The notes under the pieces are model-generated. The model was not told the DNA's origin, searched no databases, and worked only from the letters and a program-made list of their open reading frames with translations. A stretch of DNA of 57,289 bases from DGNJ01 sp002388905 (lineage in GTDB: Bacteria > Pseudomonadota > Gammaproteobacteria > Pseudomonadales > Porticoccaceae): positions 1-57,289 of the forward strand of contig DAITSJ010000024.1 of the NCBI GenBank assembly GCA_036843405.1, in the 5' to 3' direction. Each line of letters starts with the position of its first letter. Positions within the stretch are counted from its first letter, which is position 1. Positions 1 to 7,551 of the stretch are shown here, in pieces. Position numbers and translations under genes: made by a program.

Positions 1-184
1 GCAACGCTGTCGCGTTGCTGCTGTCTCGCGCCTGCCGGCGCTCGGCTCGAACCGGGGGTCCTCATCCAGGGAGGGATTGATGATTTCGGCCTTGTGGGCC
101 GAAATCACCCCTTCGGGGCTGCGTCGCTATGCTCCTTGTCCAAATTGCTCAATCGCAATTTGTCGAACCTGAGGGTTCTCATCA
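1..184. repeat. Two degenerate hairpin-plus-tail repeat modules beside tRNA-Ser
   Basis: Two diverged copies of the same module lie in tandem. Each ends in a shared tail: TCGAACCGGGGGTCCTCATC (from 47) and TCGAACCTGAGGGTTCTCATC (from 163), 116 bases apart. Just before each tail is a palindrome (GCCG/CGGC at about 34-46; CAAATTGC/GCAATTTG at 141-162). Before that is a short conserved spacer (CTGCTGTCTCGCGCC versus CTGCGTCGCTATGCTCC) and another palindrome (GCAACGC/GCGTTGC at 1-18; GATTTCGGCC/GGCCGAAATC at 82-106). Arms differ in sequence but keep their pairing. No protein-coding potential is evident. I recall similar tRNA-adjacent repeats in other gammaproteobacteria, but their function is unknown to me. 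The left end is cut by the window. Confidence 0.6.
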
Positions 185-200
185 TGACCTCCCATCACCA

Positions 201-239
201 TAAACAAAAACCCCGGCGCGAGGCCGGGGTTTTTGTTTA
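201..239 (-). terminator. Intrinsic terminator of tRNA-Ser
   Basis: A perfect 17-bp stem (201-217 with 223-239) has a GC-rich top (CCCCGGC/GCCGGGG), a 5-base loop and an A/T-rich foot. On the minus strand it reads GCCGGGG followed by TTTTTG, a textbook Rho-independent terminator. It starts one base beyond the CCA end of the tRNA. Because the foot is symmetrical it could also stop plus-strand transcription. Confidence 0.92.
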
Positions 240-329
240 TGGCGGTGAGGGAGGGATTCGAACCCTCGATACCGGTCAGGGTATACTCCCTTAGCAGGGG
301 AGCGCCTTCAGCCACTCGGCCACCTCACC
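240..329 (-). tRNA. tRNA-Ser(GCU)
   Basis: On the minus strand a 90-base class II tRNA folds with acceptor arm GGTGAGG/CCTCACC, discriminator G and an encoded CCA (240-242). The anticodon stem CTCCC/GGGAG encloses loop CTGCTAA with anticodon GCT, reading AGC/AGU serine codons. A long variable arm typical of serine tRNAs precedes the T arm GAGGG-TTCGAAT-CCCTC. It lies downstream of csrA on the same strand, a neighbour pair I recall from other gammaproteobacteria. The plus-strand reading frame across it (ending GGIRTLDTGQGILP) is a familiar false protein call. Confidence 0.97.
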
Positions 330-366
330 GCGAAGGGCTTTTGGTTCCGGCAGGTTAATAAACAAC

Positions 367-403
367 CATGCCGCGCTACTGTTCTAAACAGGAGCGCGGC
401 ATG
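367..403 (-). terminator. Probable terminator hairpin after csrA
   Basis: A long inverted repeat (CATGCCGCGCT at 367-377 with AGCGCGGCATG at 393-403, plus an inner CTGTT/AACAG stem) lies about 40 bases after the csrA stop. On the minus strand the stem is followed by GGTTGTTTATT, a modest U-rich tract, so it is a plausible but imperfect Rho-independent terminator separating csrA from tRNA-Ser. Confidence 0.6.
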
Positions 404-442
404 ATATCACATCAACCGGAAATTCAAAGGGCCGCAGAACAG

Positions 443-628
443 CTACGGCTGGGGCTCCTGATCTTTTTCCTGTTGTATCCGCTGGTATATTTCTTCGCGG
501 TGTACTGAAACGTCCTTGGGGGCATTGACACCCAGGCGCACCTGATTGCCCTTGACACCGAGAACGGTAACGGTAATGTCGTCGCCGACAACCAGTGTCT
601 CACCGACACGTCTGGTCAGAATCAACAT
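443..628 (-). CDS. csrA: Carbon storage regulator CsrA
   Basis: This is a 61-residue RNA-binding global post-transcriptional regulator that binds GGA motifs in mRNA leaders as a homodimer. The sequence is canonical: it begins MLILTRRVGETL, includes the VKGNQVRLGVNAPKDVSVHREE core and keeps Arg44, the key RNA-contacting residue in the family. The length matches E. coli CsrA. ATG follows a strong Shine-Dalgarno (AGGAG, 636-641 region). It lies 160 bases downstream of lysC on the same strand, the usual gammaproteobacterial alaS-lysC-csrA arrangement. The leader holds several GGA motifs, suggesting autoregulation, which is known for csrA in other bacteria. Confidence 0.98.
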   Translation of the reverse strand: MLILTRRVGETLVVGDDITVTVLGVKGNQVRLGVNAPKDVSVHREEIYQRIQQEKDQEPQP

Positions 629-635
629 GCTTCAC

Positions 636-670
636 TCTCCTATACTGCGTGCGTCCCTTTGACGCATCCT
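636..670 (-). promoter_or_regulatory. csrA leader with GGA motifs (probable CsrA autoregulatory sites)
   Basis: Three GGA elements stand in the 45 bases before the csrA start on the minus strand: AGGATG (complement of 665-670), AAGGGA (654-659) and the Shine-Dalgarno AGGAGA (636-641). AAGGGA sits in a small GCGTC/GACGC hairpin, so part of the GGA is at the loop. CsrA is known to prefer A(R)GGAUG-like cores in loops and often blocks its own Shine-Dalgarno. That this leader is autoregulated is inferred from these motifs. Confidence 0.5.
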
Positions 671-788
671 GTTCGTCTTATTGTTTTGGTTCCATGGCCC
701 GGCATAACTCATTAACCGGTTGATGGGCTTGCGCCCGGGCATTGCCACTACGACAGAAAAACCGCCTGTTTCAACACCCCTGTCCATT

Positions 789-2021
789 CTATTCCACTTT
801 GGTTTTATCTTCCAGTTCAAACTCGGCGTGGAGGCTGCGTACTGCCAGTTCCAGGTATTTCTCCTCGATAACCACAGTGACTTTTATTTCCGACGTGGAG
901 ATCATCTGAATATTGATGTTTTCCTCGGCCAGGGCCCGGAACATCTTGGCGGCGACCCCTGCGTGGGAGCGCATTCCCACCCCGACAATGGCCAGCTTGG
1001 CGATGCGGTCATCGGTGACCACACTTTTGGCGCCCATGCGCTCGGCGACCGCTTCCAGTATGGCCTTTGCTTTTTTCATGTCGTTGCGGTGGACGGTGAA
1101 TGTGAGAGACGTGGAGCCATCCTCCGACACATTCTGGACGATCACATCCACCTCGATATTGGCTTCACTCACGGGACCGAGAATCTGGTAGGCAATGCCG
1201 GGATTGTCGGGAATTCCCTGGATCGTCACCTTGGCCTCGTCCCGGTTAAAGGCGATGCCGGAAACCACGGGTTGTTCCATGTCGTCGCTCTCCTCCAGCG
1301 TGATAAGCGTACCCGGGCCTTCTTCAAAGCTCGACAGCACGCGCAGGGGAACCTTGTATTTGCCGGCGAATTCCACCGACCGGATCTGCAGGACCTTTGA
1401 ACCCTGGCTGGCCATCTCCAGCATTTCCTCGAACGTGATCCTGTCGAGCCGGCGGGCCTTGGGCTCCACTCTCGGATCGGTGGTGTAGACACCATCCACG
1501 TCGGTATAAATCTGGCACTCGTCGGCGTGCAGCGCTGCCGCCACGGCCACCGCCGTGGTGTCGGAACCGCCACGGCCCAGGGTGGTGATATTGCCGTCGT
1601 CATCGACACCCTGGAAACCGGCCACCACCACAACCCGGCCCGCACGAAGATCGGCATCGATACGCTCCCGTTCTATACCCTGGATGCGGGCCTTGGAGTG
1701 TGCGCTGTCGGTACGGATGCGCACCTGGCCGCCGGTGTACGAGCGGGCATCGATTCCGCGCTTGTGCAGGGCTATGGACAGCAGGGCGATGGTGACCTGT
1801 TCGCCGGTGGAGACCAGCACGTCCATCTCCCGGGAACTTGGGGATTCCTCGATCTGGGTGGCAAGGCCGATCAGGCGGTTGGTCTCGCCGCTCATGGCCG
1901 AGACCACCACCACCAGGTCGTGGCCCTGGGCCCGGAAACCCGCCACCTTTTCGGCCACCGCCTCGATGCGCTCGACGGTACCCACCGAAGTGCCGCCATA
2001 TTTCTGGACAATCAGGCTCAT
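789..2021 (-). CDS. lysC: Aspartate kinase (monofunctional, LysC type)
   Basis: This cytosolic enzyme phosphorylates aspartate to aspartyl-4-phosphate, the first step to lysine, threonine, methionine and diaminopimelate. The 410-residue product begins with the amino-acid-kinase signature VQKYGGTSVG (KYGGTS at 7-12). It continues through the kinase domain (GRGGSDTTAVAVAAAL about 150) to two C-terminal ACT domains (about 265-400), where feedback inhibitors normally bind. The length is that of the Pseudomonas-type enzyme rather than the longer E. coli LysC. The gene lies 92 bases after alaS. That leader is too short for a lysine riboswitch and shows only a small CCGGC/GCCGG hairpin (2047-2060). 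dapC, at the far end of the window, uses a later intermediate of the same pathway. Confidence 0.97.
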   Translation of the reverse strand: MSLIVQKYGGTSVGTVERIEAVAEKVAGFRAQGHDLVVVVSAMSGETNRLIGLATQIEESPSSREMDVLVSTGEQVTIALLSIALHKRGIDARSYTGGQVRIRTDSAHSKARIQGIERERIDADLRAGRVVVVAGFQGVDDDGNITTLGRGGSDTTAVAVAAALHADECQIYTDVDGVYTTDPRVEPKARRLDRITFEEMLEMASQGSKVLQIRSVEFAGKYKVPLRVLSSFEEGPGTLITLEESDDMEQPVVSGIAFNRDEAKVTIQGIPDNPGIAYQILGPVSEANIEVDVIVQNVSEDGSTSLTFTVHRNDMKKAKAILEAVAERMGAKSVVTDDRIAKLAIVGVGMRSHAGVAAKMFRALAEENINIQMISTSEIKVTVVIEEKYLELAVRSLHAEFELEDKTKVE

Positions 2022-2113
2022 GCTATGGTCTTCGACTCCCGAAATTCCGGCTGTCGCCGGCCCTCAAAAACGGCGCCCATTTAACCGCAAAAAGTGGGTA
2101 TTACGAAACAAAA

Positions 2114-4714
2114 TCAGTCCCGGAGTGCATCCTCGGCCCACTGGTAGACCGATTCCAGGGCCCCGGGGAGGGCCTTGTGGTTACTTCCACCACCCTGGGC
2201 CATATCCGGGCGGCCACCGCCCTTGCCGTCCACCTGGGGCGCGACGAATTTCATCAGGTCGCCGGCCCTGATCCGGTCGGTCAGGTTCTTGGTGACCCCC
2301 GCCGTCAGGGCGACCTTGTCGCCATCCACAGCCGCCAGCAGCACCACCCCCGCTTCCAGTCGGGACTTGACCTGATCCATCATGTCGCGCAGCGTTTTGG
2401 CGTCGGCACCTTCAACACGTGTAGCCAGCACTTTAACGCCGTTGATTTCCCGGGCCTCGGCCAGGATATCGCTTCCCGCAGAGCTGGCCAGCTTCATTTT
2501 CAGGGACTCCACCTCCCGCTCAAGCTGGCGATTCTGATCCAGAAGCTGCCGCGCTTTTTCCTCGACCTGGCCCCGGGATGTCTTGAGGGTCGTGGCAACC
2601 CGGTCCAGGCAATCCTCCAGCCTGTCAAAAAGCGCCAGGGCATTCCTTCCGGTAACCGCTTCCACCCGGCGCACGCCCGAGGCGATACCGGACTCCGAGA
2701 CAATACGCAGCAGGCCGATATCGCCGGTGCGCCGCACATGGGTACCGCCACACAGTTCCACGGAAAAGCCCTCGCCCATGGTCAGGACCCGCACCTCCTC
2801 GCCGTACTTCTCGCCAAACAGGGCCAGGGCCCCCTTGTCCAGGGCCTCCTCCATGGTCAGCAGTTCCGTCTCGACGGGCGTATTGGCACGGATCTGATCG
2901 TTGACCAGGGTTTCCACCGCGCGGATCTCGTTATCGGTCATGGCCGCGCCATGGGAGAAGTCGAAGCGCAGTCGTTCGGAATTCACCAGGGAGCCCTGCT
3001 GGGTCACATGCTTGCCCAGCACTTCCCGCAGGGCCGCGTGGATCAGGTGGGTCGCTGAATGGTTGAGGGCGGTGGCCTCGCGGATATCCGGGTCGACCCG
3101 GGCCTCGACCTCATCGCCCACGGCGATCTGGCCTTCCAGTATCTGGCCCACATGCAGGTGTACCTTGCCCTGTTTGCGGCAATCCGAAACCTCGAAGCGC
3201 CCGCCGGGGCCCCGGAGCCGCCCCGAGTCCCCCACCTGGCCACCGGACTCGGCGTAGAACGGCGTCCGGTCCAATACCACCACACCCTTCTGGCCCTCCG
3301 CCAGGACATCGACGGCACCGCCGTCGACAAATAGGCCGGTGATACGACCTGTGCCGCCGGTACCCTCGTAGCCGGTGAATTCCGTCTCCCCCGCCACTTC
3401 GATGCCGGCGGTATAGTCGATACCGAAATGACTGGCCGCCCGGGCCCGCTGGCGCTGTTCCGCCATGCACCGTTCATAGCCGTCCATATCCAGCGCGTAG
3501 CCGCGTTCCCGGGCAATATCGTTGGTCAGGTCCGTGGGAAAGCCGAAGGTGTCGTAGAGCTTGAAAATCATTTCGCCCGGGATGACCTCGCCGCCCAGTC
3601 CGGCGAGCCCTTCTTCGAGCACGGCCATGCCCTTGTCCAGGGTTTTGGCGAACTGTTCTTCCTCGCCGCGTAAAACGGTTTCCACCTGCTCGTGCTGGTG
3701 CGCCAGTTCGGGATAGGCGTCGCCCATCTCCGCCGCCAGAGGGGCCACCAGCTTGTGGAAAAACAGATCCTCCATGCCCAGTTTGTGACCGTGGCGCAGG
3801 GCGCGCCGGATGATACGGCGCAGGACGTAACCCCGGCCTTCGTTGGAAGGCAGCACGCCATCCACCACCAGGAAAGCACAGGACCGGATATGGTCGGCGA
3901 TGACCCGCAGGGAACTGTGCCGGTGGTCGGCGACGCCGAGCAGCTCGGCGGCAGCGTCTATCAGGTTGCGGAAAAGATCGATGTCGTAATTGTTGTGCAC
4001 ACCCTGCATCACGGCGGCGATGCGCTCCAGGCCCATGCCGGTATCGATGGACGGCTTGGGCAATGGCCGCATCTCGCCGCTGGCGTCGCGCTCGTATTGC
4101 ATAAAGACCAGGTTCCATATCTCGATATAGCGGTCCAGATCCTCGCCTTCGCTGCCGGGCGGTCCGCCGGGCACATCCGGGCCGTGGTCATAGAAGATTT
4201 CCGAGCTGGGCCCGCAGGGACCGGTGTCGCCCATCTGCCAGAAGTTGTCCTCGTCCAGACGGGAAAACCGCTCCGCGCTGACACCGACCTCCTTGAGCCA
4301 GATATCCGCCGCCTCGTCGTCGGAAACATGCACCGTCACCCAGAGCCTTTCCGGGGGCAATGCCAGGACACCGGTGAGAAATTCCCAGGCGAACAGGATG
4401 GCCTCCCGCTTGAAATAATCACCAAAGCTGAAATTGCCAAGCATCTCGAAGAACGTATGATGCCTGGCGGTATAGCCGACATTCTCCAGGTCGTTGTGCT
4501 TGCCGCCGGCGCGAACACAGCGTTGAGAGGAAGCGGCCCGGCTGTAGGGGCGCTGTTCCTCGCCCAGGAAAACATCCTTGAACTGGACCATGCCCGCATT
4601 GGTAAAAAGCAGCGTGGGATCGTTGCGCGGCACGAGGCTGCTGCTGGGCACCAGGGTGTGGCCCTTGCTCTCGAAATAGTCCAGAAAAGCCTGGCGGATG
4701 GCTGCACTTCTCAT
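2114..4714 (-). CDS. alaS: Alanyl-tRNA synthetase
   Basis: The enzyme attaches alanine to tRNA-Ala and edits mischarged Ser/Gly-tRNA. The 866-residue protein has the usual order: class II catalytic core from the N terminus (FLDYFESKGHTLVPSSSLVP, then FTNAGMVQFKDVFLG), tRNA-recognition domain, editing domain with zinc ligands NHSATHLIH (His about 552 and 556) and CGGTH (about 654-658), and a C-terminal oligomerisation region ending near QWAEDALRD. Its length matches the family (E. coli 876). The ATG lies 12 bases after the HIT gene stop, so the two are probably cotranscribed. Confidence 0.98.
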   Translation of the reverse strand: MRSAAIRQAFLDYFESKGHTLVPSSSLVPRNDPTLLFTNAGMVQFKDVFLGEEQRPYSRAASSQRCVRAGGKHNDLENVGYTARHHTFFEMLGNFSFGDYFKREAILFAWEFLTGVLALPPERLWVTVHVSDDEAADIWLKEVGVSAERFSRLDEDNFWQMGDTGPCGPSSEIFYDHGPDVPGGPPGSEGEDLDRYIEIWNLVFMQYERDASGEMRPLPKPSIDTGMGLERIAAVMQGVHNNYDIDLFRNLIDAAAELLGVADHRHSSLRVIADHIRSCAFLVVDGVLPSNEGRGYVLRRIIRRALRHGHKLGMEDLFFHKLVAPLAAEMGDAYPELAHQHEQVETVLRGEEEQFAKTLDKGMAVLEEGLAGLGGEVIPGEMIFKLYDTFGFPTDLTNDIARERGYALDMDGYERCMAEQRQRARAASHFGIDYTAGIEVAGETEFTGYEGTGGTGRITGLFVDGGAVDVLAEGQKGVVVLDRTPFYAESGGQVGDSGRLRGPGGRFEVSDCRKQGKVHLHVGQILEGQIAVGDEVEARVDPDIREATALNHSATHLIHAALREVLGKHVTQQGSLVNSERLRFDFSHGAAMTDNEIRAVETLVNDQIRANTPVETELLTMEEALDKGALALFGEKYGEEVRVLTMGEGFSVELCGGTHVRRTGDIGLLRIVSESGIASGVRRVEAVTGRNALALFDRLEDCLDRVATTLKTSRGQVEEKARQLLDQNRQLEREVESLKMKLASSAGSDILAEAREINGVKVLATRVEGADAKTLRDMMDQVKSRLEAGVVLLAAVDGDKVALTAGVTKNLTDRIRAGDLMKFVAPQVDGKGGGRPDMAQGGGSNHKALPGALESVYQWAEDALRD

Positions 4715-4726
4715 CGCATTGGATTC

Positions 4727-5077
4727 CTAAAAGTCGAGCTTGTCCTCGGAGAATTCCTTGTTGCCGAGGATATGCAAATGGAGATGGAAGACGGTCTGCC
4801 CCACCTGTTCACCGTTGTTGACGACAAGCCGGAAGGCATCGCCAATACCAGCCTGTTGTGCCACCTTACTGGCGGCCAGCATCAGGTGCCCGAGCAGGTC
4901 ACGGTGCTTCTCGCCGGCATCCACCAGGCGCGGAATCGGCTCGCGGGGAATCAGTAGCAAATGGGTGGGCGCTTTGGGGGCGATATCCTTGATGGCGATG
5001 CAGTGATCGTCTTCGTAGACGATATCGGCATCGAGTTCGCCATCGATAATCCTGGCAAATATGGTTTTTTCGGTCAT
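4727..5077 (-). CDS. hinT: HIT-family purine nucleoside phosphoramidase (HinT-like)
   Basis: This is a 116-residue histidine-triad protein of the HINT branch, which hydrolyses AMP-lysine and other nucleoside phosphoramidates. The HIT signature HLHLHILG carries His98, His100 and His102, followed by GNKEF. The N terminus TIFARIIDGELDADIVYEDD is typical. I chose the ATG at 5077, preceded by GGGAGAAG, over an upstream in-frame start that adds ten poorly conserved residues. It lies between a Trm112-like gene and alaS on the same strand. Confidence 0.92.
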   Translation of the reverse strand: MTEKTIFARIIDGELDADIVYEDDHCIAIKDIAPKAPTHLLLIPREPIPRLVDAGEKHRDLLGHLMLAASKVAQQAGIGDAFRLVVNNGEQVGQTVFHLHLHILGNKEFSEDKLDF

Positions 5078-5114
5078 GGCTCTTCTCCCGGGTCCTGAGC
5101 TTTGCAATGGCGCG

Positions 5115-5306
5115 TTACCGATCGATGCCCTGCTTCTCCTCGGCGCTGAGCTCCCGGGCCTCGCTTTCGAGCATCACGGGGATGCCGTCCCGGACAGGAT
5201 AGGCCAGACCGCTTGCACGGCACACCAGTTCCTGTCTTTCCCTGTCGTACTCAAGCGGCGCCTTGCTGACAGGGCACACGAGTATGCTGAGCAGCTGTTT
5301 ATCCAC
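5115..5306 (-). CDS. Trm112/YcaR-family small protein
   Basis: This 63-residue protein closely resembles E. coli YcaR (UPF0434/Trm112p-like, PF03966), including LLSILVCPVSKAPLEYDRERQELVC and YPVRDGIPVMLESEAREL. Only two cysteines (11 and 29) remain of the zinc-ribbon set, as in YcaR. In eukaryotes and archaea Trm112 activates methyltransferases. The bacterial role is not settled, and in E. coli ycaR lies near kdsB. Here it sits 37 bases upstream of the HIT gene, an unremarkable operon position. Confidence 0.88.
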   Translation of the reverse strand: MDKQLLSILVCPVSKAPLEYDRERQELVCRASGLAYPVRDGIPVMLESEARELSAEEKQGIDR

Positions 5307-5403
5307 GATTCCGAACCATTGCTGAAAAGGCCGTACAGTTTAAAAGAAACAGCGCGGCAACTCCACGGGGCTGTAGCGCCGCGGGCGAGGGCCATGGCAA
5401 GTA

Positions 5404-6249
5404 TCAATCGCCGGCAGGGGGTTCGCGGCGGGGAAAGGCGTCGAGCACCAGGGCCGGATCGATGCGCACATCGAACCAGTTGATCCGCCAATCCAGATGA
5501 GGCCCGGTGGCGCGACCGGAGGCGCCGACCCGGGCGACCCTGTCGCCGGCCCGGACCCGTTGACCTTCCTCGACAAGGATCTCGCTCAAATGAATAAAGG
5601 TGGAACTGACCCCGTGGCCGTGATCGATGATCAGGGTGCCGCCGGAAAAATACATGTCGTCGTGGACCAGGCGAACCAGGCCATCGGCCGGAGCCGACAC
5701 GGGCGTGCCCGCGGGCGCGGCTATATCGAGCCCGAAGTGCGGACGGCGGGGCTCGCCGTTGTAAAAGCGCTGACTGCCATAGACCCCGGTGATGGGACCC
5801 GCCAGGGGCCGCTCGAAACCGGCCAGGTAGTCGCGCCGTGGCGAGCCCTCTCCCCGGGCCTGCCGCACCAGGCGCGCTTCCTCGCGAATACGCGCAAGCT
5901 CGGACTCGGGCGGTGTCACGGTGCGCTGGGGGACACCTTCGATGCGCTGAATGTCGTAATCCCGCTGAGCCACTTCATAGGTATTCTCGATTCGCTCTCC
6001 GTCCCGCTTAAGGACCAGGGTCACTTGCGGGGGCGCGTCCCGTCCCAGGCCGATCACAAAATCGCCGGCCGGGGAAACATCCACCGACCGGCCCTCGAAG
6101 ACCACCGCCGTACCCGGGGCGACAGTACCCAGGAGCAAGCCGCCCTGCTGCCACTTGCCGCGCACCTCCAGGGCGCCGGCCAGGGGGCCGGCCAGCATCA
6201 GTAGCATTCCCAGGATTGCCTGCCACCGGGTAATCGTTCGTTGACTCAT
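5404..6249 (-). CDS. Secreted M23-family (LytM) metallopeptidase
   Basis: This is a predicted periplasmic peptidoglycan endopeptidase of about 281 residues. A signal peptide is visible at the N terminus (hydrophobic AILGMLLMLAGPLAGA). A beta-rich N-terminal domain with GKWQQGGLLLGTVAPG follows. The C-terminal LytM domain retains zinc ligands: HFGLDIAAPAGTPV (His about 171, Asp about 175) and IIDHGHGVSSTFIH, so it is probably catalytically active, unlike NlpD further right. The frame stays open upstream across recX, but the ATG at 6249 with AGGAA upstream is the credible start. It lies 100 bases after recX on the same strand. Its natural substrate bond cannot be read from sequence. Confidence 0.9.
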   Translation of the reverse strand: MSQRTITRWQAILGMLLMLAGPLAGALEVRGKWQQGGLLLGTVAPGTAVVFEGRSVDVSPAGDFVIGLGRDAPPQVTLVLKRDGERIENTYEVAQRDYDIQRIEGVPQRTVTPPESELARIREEARLVRQARGEGSPRRDYLAGFERPLAGPITGVYGSQRFYNGEPRRPHFGLDIAAPAGTPVSAPADGLVRLVHDDMYFSGGTLIIDHGHGVSSTFIHLSEILVEEGQRVRAGDRVARVGASGRATGPHLDWRINWFDVRIDPALVLDAFPRREPPAGD

Positions 6250-6349
6250 TGCGAGGGTTCCTGCCAGGTCTTTGATGATGGGGATTCTAACGCGCGGGGC
6301 CGCTCTGGCAATGGCCCGCGATGGATGCAGTGGCGGCGGGCGCCGATCT

Positions 6350-6826
6350 TCACCCGACTGTGCTCCCTTCGACGCGCCGCAGGGCCTCGCGAATTGCCTC
6401 GCCGGGGAACCCGCGCTGTTGCAGAAAACGCATCCGCCGGCTCTTGTCCCTGGCTTCCTGCGGCGGGTGTTCGCCGAAACGCTTGAGCAATTCATCGAAT
6501 GCCAGTGATGTCCAGTCCACGCCAGCTTCCGCCAGTGCATCCTCGGCATCGTCGTCGGCCACCCCCCGGCGTCGCAACTCGGCGAGGATGCGCAGCGGCC
6601 CCTGCCCCCGCCGCACCCGGGAGCGAGCGAAGGCCTCGGCAAAACGCCGGTCCGAAAGCAGGCCTTCCCGTTCCAGGCGATCCAGCACCGGCGCACAGAG
6701 GGCGTCGAGATCCGGGTGCTTGCGAACCAGCTTCTCCCGCAACTCGGCCCTGCTGTGCTCCCGTCGCGCCAGGGCATTCATGGCCGCCAGCCGCAGGCGG
6801 TGCTCCGGCTTGCCTTCGCCGCTCAC
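6350..6826 (-). CDS. recX: RecA regulator RecX
   Basis: RecX binds RecA filaments and limits their extension. The 158-residue protein shows the family's three-helix repeats, including RLAAMNALARREHSRAELREKL at the N terminus and GLLSDRRFAEAFARSRVRRGQGPLRI in the middle. Its length is normal. The GTG start overlaps the stop of the DUF4126 gene (GTGA). Unusually, two membrane-protein genes separate recX from recA, but all lie on one strand with short gaps, so recX is still likely within the SOS-regulated transcript. Confidence 0.93.
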   Translation of the reverse strand: MSGEGKPEHRLRLAAMNALARREHSRAELREKLVRKHPDLDALCAPVLDRLEREGLLSDRRFAEAFARSRVRRGQGPLRILAELRRRGVADDDAEDALAEAGVDWTSLAFDELLKRFGEHPPQEARDKSRRMRFLQQRGFPGEAIREALRRVEGSTVG

Positions 6827-7515
6827 GACGGTCCCCCTTTCCCCGGCGGTGGCAGGTTTTTGCGCGGCAACCCCGTGTCATCCACATGACCGGGGCTGTC
6901 GGGGGGCTCGGCCAGCCCCAGCCAGCGCGCCAGCCTGGAAAAGATGGCTTTGAGCAGTCGCCACATTTTGGGCAGCAGCCAGATCACCAGGGCGAGGAAA
7001 ATCGCCATGAGAATCAGGAAAACCAGGGGATGATTGAGCATGGTCCAGAGCCCCGCCAGCACCATGACATCCTCGCCCAGGGAGGCGGCCCAGTTGCTGA
7101 CGGGCTCGGGCGAGGTATTGATCAGGGCCCGGGAAGATGCCTTGGTGAGGTGACTCGCCGTGGCCATGGAGCCGCCCAGGATACCCGCGGCCACCTCCAG
7201 CGCCGGCGTCACCTCCCCGACCGCGCCGGCGGCCAGCAGGGCCCCGGCGGGAATACGTATGAAGGTATGCAGGGTATCCCAGCCGGTATCGACACCCGGC
7301 GTCTTGTCGGCAAAGAACTCGACAAAATACATGACGCCGGCGGCGCCGATCACCAATGGGTCCTGGAGCATTTGCAGGCCCGGCGGCAAATCGATATTGC
7401 CGGTGGCGCCAGCCAGGCCCAGCACGCAGACGGCGGCATAGAGGTTGATACCGCTCGCCCAGCCCACTCCCATAGTCAGGGCCAGGGTGGCGATCACTTG
7501 CTGATAGGTTTCCAT
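6823..7515 (-). CDS. DUF4126 family membrane protein
   Basis: This is a 230-residue integral membrane protein of the DUF4126 family, whose function is unknown to me. It shows GWASGINLYAAVCVLGLAG in the first membrane segment, FVEFFADKTPGVDTGWDTLHTFIRIPAGALLAA in the middle, and a long hydrophobic C-terminal helix (MLNHPLVFLILMAIFLALVI). About five to six membrane segments are visible, then a short cytosolic proline-rich tail. The ATG follows an excellent Shine-Dalgarno (GGAGGGAG). It overlaps recX by 4 bases and follows the sterol-desaturase-like gene by 36, placing it inside the recA-recX interval. Confidence 0.88.
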   Translation of the reverse strand: METYQQVIATLALTMGVGWASGINLYAAVCVLGLAGATGNIDLPPGLQMLQDPLVIGAAGVMYFVEFFADKTPGVDTGWDTLHTFIRIPAGALLAAGAVGEVTPALEVAAGILGGSMATASHLTKASSRALINTSPEPVSNWAASLGEDVMVLAGLWTMLNHPLVFLILMAIFLALVIWLLPKMWRLLKAIFSRLARWLGLAEPPDSPGHVDDTGLPRKNLPPPGKGGPS

Positions 7516-7551
7516 GGTTTTCTCCCTCCCACGGGCGTTGTCGACACCCGC

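Noticed and set aside
94..294. 66-codon plus-strand frame ending GGIRTLDTGQGILP
   Set aside because: It reads through the antisense of tRNA-Ser and its terminator, a well-known spurious protein call.
2022..2113. Possible lysine riboswitch before lysC
   Set aside because: The alaS-lysC gap is only 92 bases and shows a single short hairpin, too small for the L-box fold.
5404..6777. 457-codon version of the M23 peptidase
   Set aside because: The first 176 codons overlap recX out of frame and are Arg/Ser-rich shadow. The signal peptide begins at the internal ATG at 6249.
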